Below, piece by piece: positions 1-10,951 of a stretch of 64,000 nucleotides of DNA. Made by a program: the position numbers and the translations under genes. Each line of letters begins with the position of its first letter. Within the stretch, counting starts at the first letter, position 1. The stretch lies in the NCBI GenBank assembly GCA_002305795.1, contig DBRF01000018.1, positions 1 to 64,000 of the forward strand, read 5' to 3'. Under the pieces are notes generated by a model that saw only the letters and a program-made list of their open reading frames with translations, was not told where the DNA came from and ran no database searches. This DNA is from Ruminococcaceae bacterium UBA1375 (GTDB lineage: Bacteria > Bacillota > Clostridia > Oscillospirales > Ruminococcaceae).

Positions 1-17
1 CAATATGTTTGACAAAC

Positions 18-1163
18 CTACACGTCGTACCGTAAAAGTTTCACCGCTTCCTTTGCCGTTTCCGCCAGCCGGCGGCAGTCCTCCCAGGACAAATCCTCCC
101 CGATGCTCAGCCGCAGGGAGCCTTTGGCTTCCTTCTCGCTGCGTCCTAAGGCCAGCAGTACATGGCTGGGCTTTCCGCTGCCGGAGGAACAGGCGCTTCC
201 CGATGAGGCGGCAATGCCCTGGGCGTCCAGATACAGCAGCAGGCTTTCCCCTTCCACCCCGGGGAAGGAGAGGTTCAGATGGCCGGGCAGCCGGGGATCT
301 GCGCCGTTGATCAAGCATCCCGGCAGGGCGGAAAACTGCCCTTCCAGCCAGTCCCGTTTGGCGGCAACTTCCCGGCAGCGCCGGGCCTGATTTTGCCGGG
401 TCAATTCCAGAGCTTTGGCCAGCCCCACCGCTCCGGCTACGTTTTCCGTCCCGGCTCGGCGTCCTTTTTCCTGTTTTCCGCCTTGGATTAAGGAGTGCGG
501 CGACAGTCCTTTTTTGCAGTACAATACTCCCACCCCCTTGGGGCCGCCCAGCTTGTGGGCGGAGAGGGTGAGCAGGTCGATGTTTTGAGCCTGCACATTG
601 ATAGGAAGCCAACCCGCTGCCTGCACCCCGTCGGTGTGGAAGGGGACGCCCTTGTTCCGGCAGACCGCCCCAATTTCCTGCACCGGCTGGATGGTGCCGG
701 TCTCGTTGTTGGCGTACATGACGCTGACCAAGCAGGTGTCCTCGTCAATGGCGGCTTCCACCTGTTCCGGCGAGACAAATCCCTTGGGGCTTGCCGGGAG
801 GTAGGTAACCCGATACCCCTGGGTTTCCAGGAATTTGCAGCTTTCCAGCAGGGCTGGGTGTTCAAAGGCCGTGGTAAGGATATGGAGCTTTCCGGCCTCT
901 TTTCCCGCCAGAGCCATCCCCTTTACCGCCCAGTTGTCCCCTTCACTGCCCCCGGAAGTGAAACAGATTTCCTCCGGCAAAGCTCCCAGACAGCGTGCAA
1001 CGCTTTCTCTGGCTTGTTCCAGCGCCGCTTTGGCCTGCCGCCCCAACCGGTAGAGGGAGAAGGGGTTGCCGTACTGCTGGGAAAAGTAGGGGAGCATGGC
1101 TTTTAGTACCGCCGGGTGAACCGGGGTGGTGGCAGCGTGGTCGGCGTAGATGAAAGAAGACAT
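18..1163 (-). CDS. Cysteine desulfurase (NifS/IscS family)
   Basis: A PLP enzyme that removes sulfur from cysteine as an enzyme-bound persulfide for Fe-S clusters or thiolated tRNA. It is 381 residues, full family length. Visible motifs are the N-terminal YADHAATTP, HTDGVQAAG, the PLP lysine in SAHKLGGPKG near residue 200, and the mobile-loop cysteine in SSGSACSSGSGKP near residue 320. An ATG nine bases upstream (1172) overlaps the purine-rich ribosome-binding site, so the ATG at 1163, nine bases from GGAAAGG, is preferred. The downstream partner lies outside the window, so a role in tRNA thiolation versus Fe-S assembly cannot be decided. Confidence 0.93.
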   Translation of the reverse strand: MSSFIYADHAATTPVHPAVLKAMLPYFSQQYGNPFSLYRLGRQAKAALEQARESVARCLGALPEEICFTSGGSEGDNWAVKGMALAGKEAGKLHILTTAFEHPALLESCKFLETQGYRVTYLPASPKGFVSPEQVEAAIDEDTCLVSVMYANNETGTIQPVQEIGAVCRNKGVPFHTDGVQAAGWLPINVQAQNIDLLTLSAHKLGGPKGVGVLYCKKGLSPHSLIQGGKQEKGRRAGTENVAGAVGLAKALELTRQNQARRCREVAAKRDWLEGQFSALPGCLINGADPRLPGHLNLSFPGVEGESLLLYLDAQGIAASSGSACSSGSGKPSHVLLALGRSEKEAKGSLRLSIGEDLSWEDCRRLAETAKEAVKLLRYDV

Positions 1164-1204
1164 AAGGGACATCCTTTCCGGGAAAATTTACAGCTTCTTT
1201 CCTT

Positions 1205-1233
1205 ATATTACGAAATCCAATCCAAAAAGGCAA
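1205..1233 (-). promoter_or_regulatory. Promoter of the cysteine desulfurase gene
   Basis: Reading the minus strand: TTGCCT, a 17-base spacer, then TAATAT, about 40 bases before the start codon. Apart from this promoter, the 1173-1383 stretch shows nothing recognisable. Confidence 0.5.
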
Positions 1234-1383
1234 GGGCAGAGGGAAAATTGGGCAAAGTCAGATAAAAAGCAGGCACGTTTTTTGCGGGGTGGGCGTTTTG
1301 ATAAAGTGTGTTCCCGGAGGCGCTCCGTTTTTCAGCCGGTTTCAAACCGTACCAGATGTTTCCGGGAAAATCCTGCCGCCGAT

Positions 1384-1412
1384 TTGACAAATAACAAAAA
1401 AATCGCTATGAT
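1384..1412 (+). promoter_or_regulatory. Promoter of ilvB-ilvN
   Basis: TTGACA, 17-base spacer, TATGAT: a near-perfect housekeeping promoter. It predicts a leader of about 170 bases before ilvB. No T-box specifier or GGTGG-type antiterminator sequence is visible in that leader. Confidence 0.8.
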
Positions 1413-1428
1413 AATACAGTAACCCGTT

Positions 1429-1462
1429 CCGTTCGTTTTATCAAAACGGCCGGTTCTTTTTT
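1429..1462 (+). terminator. Possible leader attenuator before ilvB
   Basis: A CGTTTT-ATC-AAAACG stem, with an outer CCG/CGG pair across a small internal loop, is followed by TTCTTTTTT. It sits only about 10 bases past the expected transcription start and about 125 bases before ilvB. As an intrinsic terminator at the very start of a biosynthetic leader it suggests attenuation. No BCAA-rich leader peptide was found. Confidence 0.45.
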
Positions 1463-1588
1463 CGCCTGTCTCACACCGGGAGTGGCGAAGGATAAAGGTA
1501 CAGCCGCCTGATGTTTTCCAAGGGTTTTGCCAAACGCAGAATGCTTGCAGAGCAAAGGGCAGGTCGATTTTGATATGAGGTGAAACTC

Positions 1589-3289
1589 TTGAAATTAACT
1601 GGAGCAGAAATCATTTTGGAATGCTTGTTGGAGCAGGGTGTGGACACGGTGTTCGGCTATCCCGGCGGTTCGGTGCTGAACATCTACGATGCGCTGTATG
1701 AATACAGCGACAAAATCCGCCACATCCTCACCGCCCACGAACAGGGCGCCAGCCATGCCGCTGATGGCTACGCTCGGAGCACCGGCCGCACCGGCGTGGT
1801 CATTGCCACCTCCGGCCCCGGGGCCACCAACCTGGTCACCGGTCTGGCCACCGCCAACATGGACTCGGTGCCGGTGGTAGCCATCACCGGCAACGTGGGC
1901 TGTTCTTCTCTGGGCTTGGACTCCTTCCAGGAAGTGGACATCACCGGGGTCACCATCCCCATCACCAAGCACAACTACATTGTCAAGGACATTACCAAGC
2001 TGGCGGACACCATCCGGGAAGCCTTTTATCTGGCCAATTCCGGACGGAAAGGCCCGGTGCTCATCGACGTTCCCAAGGACGTTACGGCGGCCCAGTGCGA
2101 GTACACCCCCAAACAGCCTCAGCCCATTCCGGTGGAAAATCACACCACCGCCCACGAACTGGAGCGGGCGGCAGCTTTGATCATGGAAGCCAAGCGGCCC
2201 TTCGTCTACACCGGCGGCGGCGTCATTGCTTCGGAAGCGGCGGAACCGGTGCTGGAGCTGGTCAACCGCATGGACGCCCCGGTGTCCTCTTCTTTGATGG
2301 GACAGGGCAGCTTTGACAACACCGACCCCAGGTATATGGGAATGCTGGGGATGCACGGCACCGTCACCGCCGCCAAGGCCATTGAAAACTGCGATTTGTT
2401 CGTGGGCCTGGGCACCCGGTTCAGCGACCGTGTCATCGGGGACAAATCCACCTTTGCCAAAAATGCCAAGATTCTGCAAATCGACATTGACCCTGCGGAA
2501 GTGAACAAAAACATCGGCGTGGATCTGGCCCTCATTGGGGATGTGAAGGCGGTGCTGGAACAGTTGCTGCCCTTGCTGCCCCAGCAGAACCACAGTGAGT
2601 GGATGGAGCAGATCCAATCCTGGAAGCAGGAGTATCCTTTGGTGATGAAGGCGGATGACCCGGAAGCAGTCACCCCCCAGGACGTGATCGAAACTCTGGA
2701 TGAGCTGACCAAAGGCGACGCCATCATTACCACCGAAGTGGGACAGCACCAGATGTGGGCGGCACAATTTTACAAGTTCCGCCATCCCAGGAGCCTTGTT
2801 TCTTCCGGCGGCTTGGGCACCATGGGCTACGGCTTCGGCGCCGCCATGGGAGCACAGGTAGGCAATCCCGACAAGCGGGTCATCAACATTGCTGGGGACG
2901 GCAGCTTCCATATGAACTGCAATGAATTGGTCACCGCCTATAAGTTCCAGATTCCCATGATTGAAATGCTGTTTAACAACAATGTGCTGGGCATGGTGCG
3001 GCAGTGGCAGCGGCTGTTCTACGGCCGCCGGTTCAGCCAGACTACCTTGGACCGAGGCACCGATTATATGCTTTTGGCCCAGGCCTACCACATCAAGGGA
3101 CTGCGGATCACCAAAAAGAGCGACATTCGCCCGGTGCTGGAGGAGGCCCTCTCTCTCCACGAGCCGGTGCTGATTGAATGCGTCATTGACCGGGACATCA
3201 ACGTGCTTCCCATGGTGCCTGCGGGGGCGGACATCACCAAGCCCATCACCCACATCACCATTGAAGAAAAGGAAGGGGGCGCGAAGTGA
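1589..3289 (+). CDS. ilvB: Acetolactate synthase, large (catalytic) subunit
   Basis: ThDP-dependent enzyme that condenses two pyruvates, or pyruvate with 2-ketobutyrate, in the first common step of valine, leucine and isoleucine synthesis. It is 566 residues, normal length. The order is an N-terminal PYR domain with the conserved Glu in TAHEQGASHAADGYAR, a central Rossmann-like domain, and a C-terminal ThDP domain with GDGSFHMN...NN. The start is chosen at TTG 1589, six bases from GAGGTG, giving MKLTGAEIILE as in relatives. The upstream in-frame GTG at 1580 lies inside that ribosome-binding site. The stop overlaps ilvN by one base, so the subunits are translationally coupled. ilvC and ilvD are not adjacent. 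Confidence 0.97.
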   Translation: MKLTGAEIILECLLEQGVDTVFGYPGGSVLNIYDALYEYSDKIRHILTAHEQGASHAADGYARSTGRTGVVIATSGPGATNLVTGLATANMDSVPVVAITGNVGCSSLGLDSFQEVDITGVTIPITKHNYIVKDITKLADTIREAFYLANSGRKGPVLIDVPKDVTAAQCEYTPKQPQPIPVENHTTAHELERAAALIMEAKRPFVYTGGGVIASEAAEPVLELVNRMDAPVSSSLMGQGSFDNTDPRYMGMLGMHGTVTAAKAIENCDLFVGLGTRFSDRVIGDKSTFAKNAKILQIDIDPAEVNKNIGVDLALIGDVKAVLEQLLPLLPQQNHSEWMEQIQSWKQEYPLVMKADDPEAVTPQDVIETLDELTKGDAIITTEVGQHQMWAAQFYKFRHPRSLVSSGGLGTMGYGFGAAMGAQVGNPDKRVINIAGDGSFHMNCNELVTAYKFQIPMIEMLFNNNVLGMVRQWQRLFYGRRFSQTTLDRGTDYMLLAQAYHIKGLRITKKSDIRPVLEEALSLHEPVLIECVIDRDINVLPMVPAGADITKPITHITIEEKEGGAK

Positions 3290-3774
3290 TGAAATCCAAA
3301 ACCTATGTGCTTTCCATTTTGGCGGATAACCATTCCGGGGTGCTCCTTCGTATCTGCGGCCTGTTTGCCCGCCGGGGATACAACCTGCTGAGCATCTCCG
3401 CAGCGGAGACCCAGGATCCCCACATCAGCCGTCTCACCATCGTCACCGAAGCGGACGACCAGACCTTGGAGCAGATCATCAAGCAGGTGCAGAAGCTCCA
3501 CGAGATCCACGAGGTGCTCAACCTGTCCGGGGACATTTCGGTGAAGCGGGAACACGTTTTGGTGCGGGCCGGATGCAGCGAAGAAACCCGGGACGGCTTG
3601 ATCCAGGTAGCCAACCTGTACCGTGCCAAGGTGCTGAACGTGGCCGAAACCGAGCTGATGCTGGAACTCACCGGCAGCCCCAAAAAGATTGATTCTTTCC
3701 TGCGGCTGGTGAAGCCCTACGGCATTATTAAAATGGCCCGCAGCGGGTTGATTGCTCTGGAACGGGAACTGTAA
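3289..3774 (+). CDS. ilvN: Acetolactate synthase, small (regulatory) subunit
   Basis: Regulatory partner of IlvB that confers valine feedback inhibition and raises catalytic activity. It is 161 residues, with an N-terminal ACT domain at about residues 5-78 (YVLSILADNHSGVLLRICGLF, with the GVL turn that forms the effector site in the family). A C-terminal ALS small-subunit domain ends ARSGLIALEREL. The ATG at 3289 overlaps the ilvB stop as TGATG. A GTG codon at 3286 is also in frame but is less likely to be used. Confidence 0.96.
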   Translation: MKSKTYVLSILADNHSGVLLRICGLFARRGYNLLSISAAETQDPHISRLTIVTEADDQTLEQIIKQVQKLHEIHEVLNLSGDISVKREHVLVRAGCSEETRDGLIQVANLYRAKVLNVAETELMLELTGSPKKIDSFLRLVKPYGIIKMARSGLIALEREL

Positions 3775-3800
3775 GGCTCAGAATAAAGAGGCGAGATGCA

Positions 3801-4226
3801 ATGAAAATGAAAAAGGTACTGGCTGCCTTGTTGGCGGCAGGCTGTCTGCTCACCGGATTGGCGGGCTGCTCGGTGACTACCAGCAAACCCCTTTCCATGG
3901 ACGTGACCCAGGCGCTGGAAGATTACGCCGAAGAAAACCTGCGGTTTGCAGAAGAGCAGATGGACGGCAGCGGCGTGAATTTAGAGATCACGGTGGATGG
4001 GAACAGCTTGATCTATACCTATACCAACGAAACCCAGATGGACAACAGCGATGGTTCCGTCACCAGCCAGTTGGATGCGGCGGCAGAGAGCAATGCTGAT
4101 TCCTTCCAGTCGGTGGTGGATCAAATCGCTCAGGACATCAACCAGCAGGACATCCAGCTGAAGGTGGTTTACCTCAATGCCGACGGCACGGAATTGGGCA
4201 GCTACAGCTATTCTTCGGCGGACTGA
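3801..4226 (+). CDS. Small lipoprotein, DUF4854-like
   Basis: A 141-residue exported lipoprotein of unknown function. A lysine-bearing N-terminus and hydrophobic stretch lead to the lipobox LAGC, with the lipidated Cys at residue 23. The mature part is acidic and Asn/Gln-rich, with the segment NSLIYTYTNE that I associate with the DUF4854 group of clostridial lipoproteins; this assignment is from memory and not tested. It lies 26 bases after ilvN and may share its transcript. The following gene looks like a diverged duplicate with the same layout. Confidence 0.75.
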   Translation: MKMKKVLAALLAAGCLLTGLAGCSVTTSKPLSMDVTQALEDYAEENLRFAEEQMDGSGVNLEITVDGNSLIYTYTNETQMDNSDGSVTSQLDAAAESNADSFQSVVDQIAQDINQQDIQLKVVYLNADGTELGSYSYSSAD

Positions 4227-4296
4227 TTTTTGTCATTGGGATGCAAAAGGAATTTTTGGGAAAAGGACCGTTTAAAAATTTTTAAGGAGAATTTTT

Positions 4297-4833
4297 ATGA
4301 AGCGATTCAAAGCAATTTTGGCAGCGGCTTTGGCCGGCTGCCTGCTGATGGCATTTACCGCTTGTACTAACGGGAACAATAGCACCGTTGACACTAACAA
4401 TGCTTCCCCTCAGGTCAATACATCGGAGTCTGCGGACACCAATTCGCAGGAAGAATCTCCTGCTTCCGATGTCGGAGAAGGAAGTGCCACAGAGATTTTA
4501 AAAGCCTTCGCCGAAGGAGAGGAAGGACAGTCGATGATCTCTTCCATGGAATCTGCTTCCGGTGGAGTTTGCACCGGCTCTTTAGAAGTGGAAGGAAATA
4601 CCTTAGTAATTATCTGCACCTATGACATGGAGATACCGGAAGCAGGTCGAGAGACAATGGTCTCCGCTCTGGAAAGTGCTTTGGAAGCCTTTGATTCTGT
4701 TTTCCAGCCTGCGGCGGAGCAACTCAGCCAAGCGGCAGGTGAACCGATTCAGTTTCGTGTAGAATATCGCGATAATCAGGACGAAGTGTTGGCAAGCCGC
4801 ACCTTTGGCGCAGCTGATCAAACAGAAGCATAA
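4297..4833 (+). CDS. Small lipoprotein, paralogue of the preceding gene
   Basis: A 178-residue lipoprotein with the lipobox MAFTAC (Cys 23), then a Ser/Thr/Asn-rich linker of about 40 residues that probably spans the cell wall, then a globular domain. NTLVIICTYDME in that domain corresponds to NSLIYTYTNE in the upstream neighbour. The ribosome-binding site AAGGAG lies 7-8 bases before the ATG. Function is unknown. The shared architecture and adjacency point to a tandem duplication followed by divergence. An AT-rich 70-base gap may hold its own promoter. Confidence 0.75.
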   Translation: MKRFKAILAAALAGCLLMAFTACTNGNNSTVDTNNASPQVNTSESADTNSQEESPASDVGEGSATEILKAFAEGEEGQSMISSMESASGGVCTGSLEVEGNTLVIICTYDMEIPEAGRETMVSALESALEAFDSVFQPAAEQLSQAAGEPIQFRVEYRDNQDEVLASRTFGAADQTEA

Positions 4834-4865
4834 TTTCTTCCCTTTCCTTTTGCATCACAAAAAAG

Positions 4866-4900
4866 ACGCACTGAGAATTTTCCCAGTGCGTTCTTTGTTT
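4866..4900. terminator. Bidirectional terminator between lipoprotein gene and dapL
   Basis: ACGCACTG and CAGTGCGT arms around an 11-base loop. A T-rich run follows on the plus strand and an A-run precedes the stem, so it can end transcripts from both converging genes. Confidence 0.8.
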
Positions 4901-4912
4901 TGTCAGTTGGTT

Positions 4913-6094
4913 TTATTTCAGCAGATTCTTGATCCGTTCCACGGCCTCCTGGGTGTTTTCCCGGTTGCCGAAGGCGGTCAGGCGGAAGAAGCCTTCCCCG
5001 TTGTTGCCAAATCCTGCACCGGGGGTGCCCACCACATTGGCCTGCTCCAGCAGCAGGTCGAAGAAGTCCCAGCTCTTCATATCGTTGGGGCACTTCAGCC
5101 AGATGTAGGGGGAGTTGGTGCCGCCGGTGTACCAGATGCCCAGTTCGTCCATGGCCTGGGCGATGATTTTGGCGTTGTCCAGATAGTAGCCGATGGTTTC
5201 CTTGATCTGGGGCAGTCCTTCTTGGGTGAACACGGCCGCAGCGCCCTTCTGAACGATGTAGGGAACCCCGTTGAACTTGGTGGTCTGACGGCGCAGCCAC
5301 ATCTTGTTCAGGGGAGTCTCCTGCCGCACCAGGGCCTTGGGTACTACAGTGTAGCCGCAGCGGGTGCCGGTGAAGCCGGCGGTCTTGGAGAAGGAGCAGA
5401 ACTCAATGGCGCAGGTCTTGGCGCCGGGGATTTCAAAGATGCTCCGGGGCAGGGTGGGGTCGGTGATAAAGCACTCGTAAGCGGCGTCAAAGAGGATCAC
5501 CGCTTCCCGTTCATTGGCGTAGTCCACCCACTTTTGCAGCTGCTCCTTGGTGTACACAGCGCCGGTGGGGTTGTTGGGGGAGCAGAGATAGATGATGTCC
5601 GCATTCACCGATTCCTCCGGCAGGGGCAAAAATCCGTTTTCTTCGGTAGCATTCATATACTGGATCTTCCGGCCGGCCATGACGTTGGTGTCCACATACA
5701 CCGGGTACACCGGGTCGGGTACCAGCACCAGGTTGTCGGTGCCGAAGATGTCCAGGATGTTGCCCACGTCGCTCTTGGCGCCGTCGCTGACGAAGATTTC
5801 GTCCAAATCCAGCTTCACCCCGTGGGAAGCGTAGTAGCCTTGCAGGGATTCTTTCAGGAAATCATAGCCCTGTTCCGGGCCGTAGCCATGGAAGGTTTCC
5901 GCTTTGGACATATCCTCCACCGCAGCGTGAAGGGCGTCGATGACGGCGGGAGCCAAAGGACGGGTCACGTCCCCGATGCCCAGACGGATGATCTTCTTGT
6001 CCGGGTTGGCGGCGGTGTATTCGTTGACCTTGTGGGCAATGGTGGAAAACAGGTAGCTGTCTGCTACTTCCAGAAAATGACGGTTAATCTGCAT
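4913..6094 (-). CDS. dapL: LL-diaminopimelate aminotransferase
   Basis: PLP enzyme that converts tetrahydrodipicolinate directly to LL-2,6-diaminopimelate, bypassing the succinyl or acetyl route of lysine and peptidoglycan-precursor synthesis. It is 393 residues. Landmarks are GIGDVTRPL near the N-terminus, the PDPVYPVY segment, [11 protein letters not shown], and the PLP lysine in [13 protein letters not shown]. The ATG at 6094 has AGGAGG upstream; the longer GTG version from 6118 would abut the pyrG stop with no such site. It is the last gene of dapF-pyrG-dapL, and its product LL-DAP is the substrate of DapF. Confidence 0.96.
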   Translation of the reverse strand: MQINRHFLEVADSYLFSTIAHKVNEYTAANPDKKIIRLGIGDVTRPLAPAVIDALHAAVEDMSKAETFHGYGPEQGYDFLKESLQGYYASHGVKLDLDEIFVSDGAKSDVGNILDIFGTDNLVLVPDPVYPVYVDTNVMAGRKIQYMNATEENGFLPLPEESVNADIIYLCSPNNPTGAVYTKEQLQKWVDYANEREAVILFDAAYECFITDPTLPRSIFEIPGAKTCAIEFCSFSKTAGFTGTRCGYTVVPKALVRQETPLNKMWLRRQTTKFNGVPYIVQKGAAAVFTQEGLPQIKETIGYYLDNAKIIAQAMDELGIWYTGGTNSPYIWLKCPNDMKSWDFFDLLLEQANVVGTPGAGFGNNGEGFFRLTAFGNRENTQEAVERIKNLLK

Positions 6095-6118
6095 AGTTTG
6101 TAAACCTCCTAATTGCAC

Positions 6119-8556
<2,438 letters not shown>

Positions 8557-8596
8557 CGCAGGATACTCTCCTTCTTCGCATTATTATACAAATTAC

Positions 8597-8625
8597 ATTA
8601 TACTGGATTTGGCCGGTAAATACAA
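8597..8625 (-). promoter_or_regulatory. Promoter of dapF-pyrG-dapL
   Basis: On the minus strand TTGTAT, 17-base spacer, TATAAT. The predicted start lies about 35 bases before dapF. Confidence 0.75.
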
Positions 8626-8655
8626 CCGATTTTTCCTTTTCCGGGACAAAATCGT

Positions 8656-8690
8656 TCTTCTGCCCGAAAGGAGGGCTTCCGGACAGAAGA
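8656..8690 (-). terminator. Probable terminator of the glnA-ANTAR operon
   Basis: TCTTCTG/CAGAAGA arms extended by a CCG/CGG pair around a 13-base loop. On the minus strand it is followed only by a short T-rich stretch, so it may be an imperfect terminator. Confidence 0.5.
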
Positions 8691-8711
8691 TTCTTAGCTT
8701 GTATGAAGATT

Positions 8712-9281
8712 TTAATCTGCGTATTGGGCACAGACATCCCTGGCCACTTCATAGCGGGTGGTGCGTTGGTTCATGGCCTGCTGTTCCAAAAAGTGATGGG
8801 CCTGTTCTTCGGTAAAACCGCCCCGTTCGATGAGCAGGCATTTGGCCCGGCTGATGATGCGGTCTTGCTGCAAGGTGGCTCGCAGTTTTTCGTTTTCCTC
8901 TTGGAGCAGCCGGATTTTTTGGACGCAGGAGGTCATCAGCCGCACTGCCTGGGCAAAGCTGCCCCGGTTGATGGGCTTGGCCAGCACCAAAATCCCGTCC
9001 CGTTGGGTCTTCACAGACATTTCTTCCGCAATTTCATTTTTGACCAACAGCAGCACCAGACATCCGCTTTTCCGAGACAGATAGCTTCCCAGTTCATGAC
9101 CGAATTCGTCTGCCAGAGGGGTGTTGACGATGACCATGGGATAATTCTGATTTTGGACAAGGCGGCGCACCTCGCTGCCGCTGTAAGCAAGCTCGATCTG
9201 CTTGAGCCCGCATTGATGCAGCAGCGCCAGCAAGGGTTCTCGGTATTTGTCGTTACTGTTAATCAACAAAAGTTCTTTCAA
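8712..9281 (-). CDS. ANTAR-domain RNA-binding antiterminator, pseudo-receiver type
   Basis: A 189-residue two-domain regulator. Residues 1-120 have a response-regulator fold. A linking coiled coil (LLQEENEKLRATLQQ) follows, and the C-terminal 60 residues are an ANTAR domain (RIISRAKCLLIERGGFTEEQAHHFLEQ). ANTAR domains bind hexaloop RNA hairpins and prevent intrinsic termination. The usual phospho-acceptor aspartate is replaced by Asn53 (VIVNTPLADE), so control by a kinase is unlikely. A ligand or a partner such as glutamine synthetase is more plausible. It lies 42 bases after glnA in the same operon. Candidate targets are the two leaders at 16.3 and 16.54 kb. Confidence 0.9.
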   Translation of the reverse strand: MKELLLINSNDKYREPLLALLHQCGLKQIELAYSGSEVRRLVQNQNYPMVIVNTPLADEFGHELGSYLSRKSGCLVLLLVKNEIAEEMSVKTQRDGILVLAKPINRGSFAQAVRLMTSCVQKIRLLQEENEKLRATLQQDRIISRAKCLLIERGGFTEEQAHHFLEQQAMNQRTTRYEVARDVCAQYAD

Positions 9282-9323
9282 CCCAAAGTCTCCTTTTTAC
9301 GGCGGGGAGGGGTGAAACTTGTG

Positions 9324-10643
9324 TCAGACATAGAGGAAATAGTTGCGCAGTTCGTAGTCGTGGCGGTTGGGGGAGGCTACGGCGTTGTCCCATTCCTTCT
9401 GCTTGTTGGCCAGGTAGCTTTCCAGCAGCCCGGCGTCCAGATGTTTCTTGACAAATGCGCTGTTCCGGGCACAATCCAACGCTTCCCCCAGATTCTGGGG
9501 CAGAAGCTCCAAACCGGCGGTTTCTTCCGGCGTAGCGGTGAACAGATCCAGGTTGGTGGGGGCGGGAAGAGCCAGGTTTTCTTCGATTCCCTCCAAGCCC
9601 GCATGGATTAACAGGGCGAAGGCCAGATAAGGGTTGCAGGCGCTGTCGGGACTGCGCAGCTCCATCCGGTTGTGGCCGGGAGACGCCGCTGGAATGCGGA
9701 TGAGCTGAAACCGGTTCTGGTGGCACCAGGAGATGTATTTGGGCGCTTCAAATTCCCCGAACCGGGCATAGGAGTTGGACAAGGGATTGAGGAAGCAGGT
9801 AATGTCCCGGATATACTTTAAGATACCGGCGATGAAGCTCTCCGCCACCGGATTGTGCTGTTCTCCCCCCAAAAAGATATTTTCACCGTCTTTGAGCAGG
9901 TTTATGTTGACATGCAGCCCGCTGCCGGGAAGGTGTTCCATGGGTTTGGGGAGGAAGGAGCCGTATAGGCCGTTGATGTTGGCGATGCTGCGCACCGCCA
10001 ACTTAAAGGAAATCAAGTCGTCGGCTGCTCCCAGGGCGTTGTTGTCCCGGAAATCCACCTCGTTTTGGCCGGGACCGTGCTCGTGGTAGGAGCATTCCGG
10101 CTTAATGCCCATCTGCTCCAGATTCAGGCAGATTTCCCGACGGATGTTTTCTCCCCGGTCCAGGGGCGCCACATCCAGGTATCCCGCCCGGTCCTGGACC
10201 TCCAGGGTGGGATTGCCTTTATCGTCCTGCAAAAAGAGGTAAAATTCGCACTTGCTGCCGATTTTGCACTGGTACCCCATCTCTTTGCACCGGCGCACTG
10301 CTTTTTTTAATTGATAGCGGCTGTCCCGTTCAAAGTGGCGGCCGTCCCGGTAGCGGATGTCGCAGAAAAACCGAATGACTCCCGCCCGGCTGGGACGCCA
10401 GGGAAGGGCCGCCATGGTGGTGGGGTCGGGGAAGAGGAACAGGTCTTCGCTGTCAGCTCCCGCAAATCCCTGCACCGAGCAGGCGTCCAGGCAGATGCCG
10501 TATTCCAAGGCGTGCTGCAAGCGGTCCGCTTGGATGGATATATTTTTCACATTGCCGAAGATGTCGCAGAAGGTGAGCCGGATAAACTTCACATCGTTTT
10601 CCCGGACGTACTGCAAGGCATCTCTGGCGGCTTGGGATAGCAT
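9324..10643 (-). CDS. glnA: Glutamine synthetase, type I
   Basis: ATP-dependent amidation of glutamate with ammonia. It is 439 residues, the compact type I size. Motifs include the N-terminal beta-Grasp domain (FIRLTFCDIFGNVKNI), EHGPGQNEVDF, GSGLHVNINL and the ELRSPDSACNPYLAFALL region. I see no clear adenylylation-loop tyrosine motif, which fits a Gram-positive enzyme, but I could not align it. The ATG at 10643 follows AAAGGAG by seven bases; the upstream TTG at 10661 lacks support. It is followed by the ANTAR gene. It is one of two glutamine synthetases in the window. Confidence 0.95.
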   Translation of the reverse strand: MLSQAARDALQYVRENDVKFIRLTFCDIFGNVKNISIQADRLQHALEYGICLDACSVQGFAGADSEDLFLFPDPTTMAALPWRPSRAGVIRFFCDIRYRDGRHFERDSRYQLKKAVRRCKEMGYQCKIGSKCEFYLFLQDDKGNPTLEVQDRAGYLDVAPLDRGENIRREICLNLEQMGIKPECSYHEHGPGQNEVDFRDNNALGAADDLISFKLAVRSIANINGLYGSFLPKPMEHLPGSGLHVNINLLKDGENIFLGGEQHNPVAESFIAGILKYIRDITCFLNPLSNSYARFGEFEAPKYISWCHQNRFQLIRIPAASPGHNRMELRSPDSACNPYLAFALLIHAGLEGIEENLALPAPTNLDLFTATPEETAGLELLPQNLGEALDCARNSAFVKKHLDAGLLESYLANKQKEWDNAVASPNRHDYELRNYFLYV

Positions 10644-10662
10644 AGGAAAACTCCTTTCCAAA

Positions 10663-10887
10663 TCAATCGCATTTGACTGTAAACTTCAAAATGGTGGCAA
10701 TGGTTACCCATAAACCCAGCAATAAATACCCGATCAGGATGCAATAAACGCCCCAAAGCGGCAGCCCGTTGTAATGAAAGCCGGGATTGGACAGGACAAA
10801 GACCGTCCCTTTGATTCCGGTATACCAAAAAAAGATGGTGAGAAGGGAAAATAAAATTCTGGAGAAAAGGGGTTTTTTCTTCATCAC
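10663..10887 (-). CDS. Small two-helix membrane protein
   Basis: A 74-residue protein of unknown function with two hydrophobic helices at about 9-31 and 43-67. The charged N-terminus is MMKKK, and two adjacent Met codons could each start it. It ends 19 bases before glnA and is expected on the same transcript from the promoter at 10923-10951. The genomic position suggests a role linked to nitrogen assimilation, but nothing in the sequence defines it. Confidence 0.65.
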   Translation of the reverse strand: MMKKKPLFSRILFSLLTIFFWYTGIKGTVFVLSNPGFHYNGLPLWGVYCILIGYLLLGLWVTIATILKFTVKCD

Positions 10888-10922
10888 AGCAGGGCAGCCT
10901 TTCTTACAGTTTAACTTCTCCT

Positions 10923-10951
10923 ATTTTATCAGAAAAAAAGCGGCAATGCAA
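10923..10951 (-). promoter_or_regulatory. Promoter of the glnA operon
   Basis: On the minus strand TTGCAT, 17-base spacer, TAAAAT, about 36 bases before the membrane peptide. Unlike the two glutamate-related leaders at 16.3-16.6 kb, no terminator hairpin follows. The rest of 10952-11049 shows nothing. Confidence 0.65.

Noticed and set aside
1511..1573. Twenty-codon open frame in the ilvB leader as an attenuator peptide
   Set aside because: It has no ribosome-binding site and no run of Leu, Val or Ile codons.
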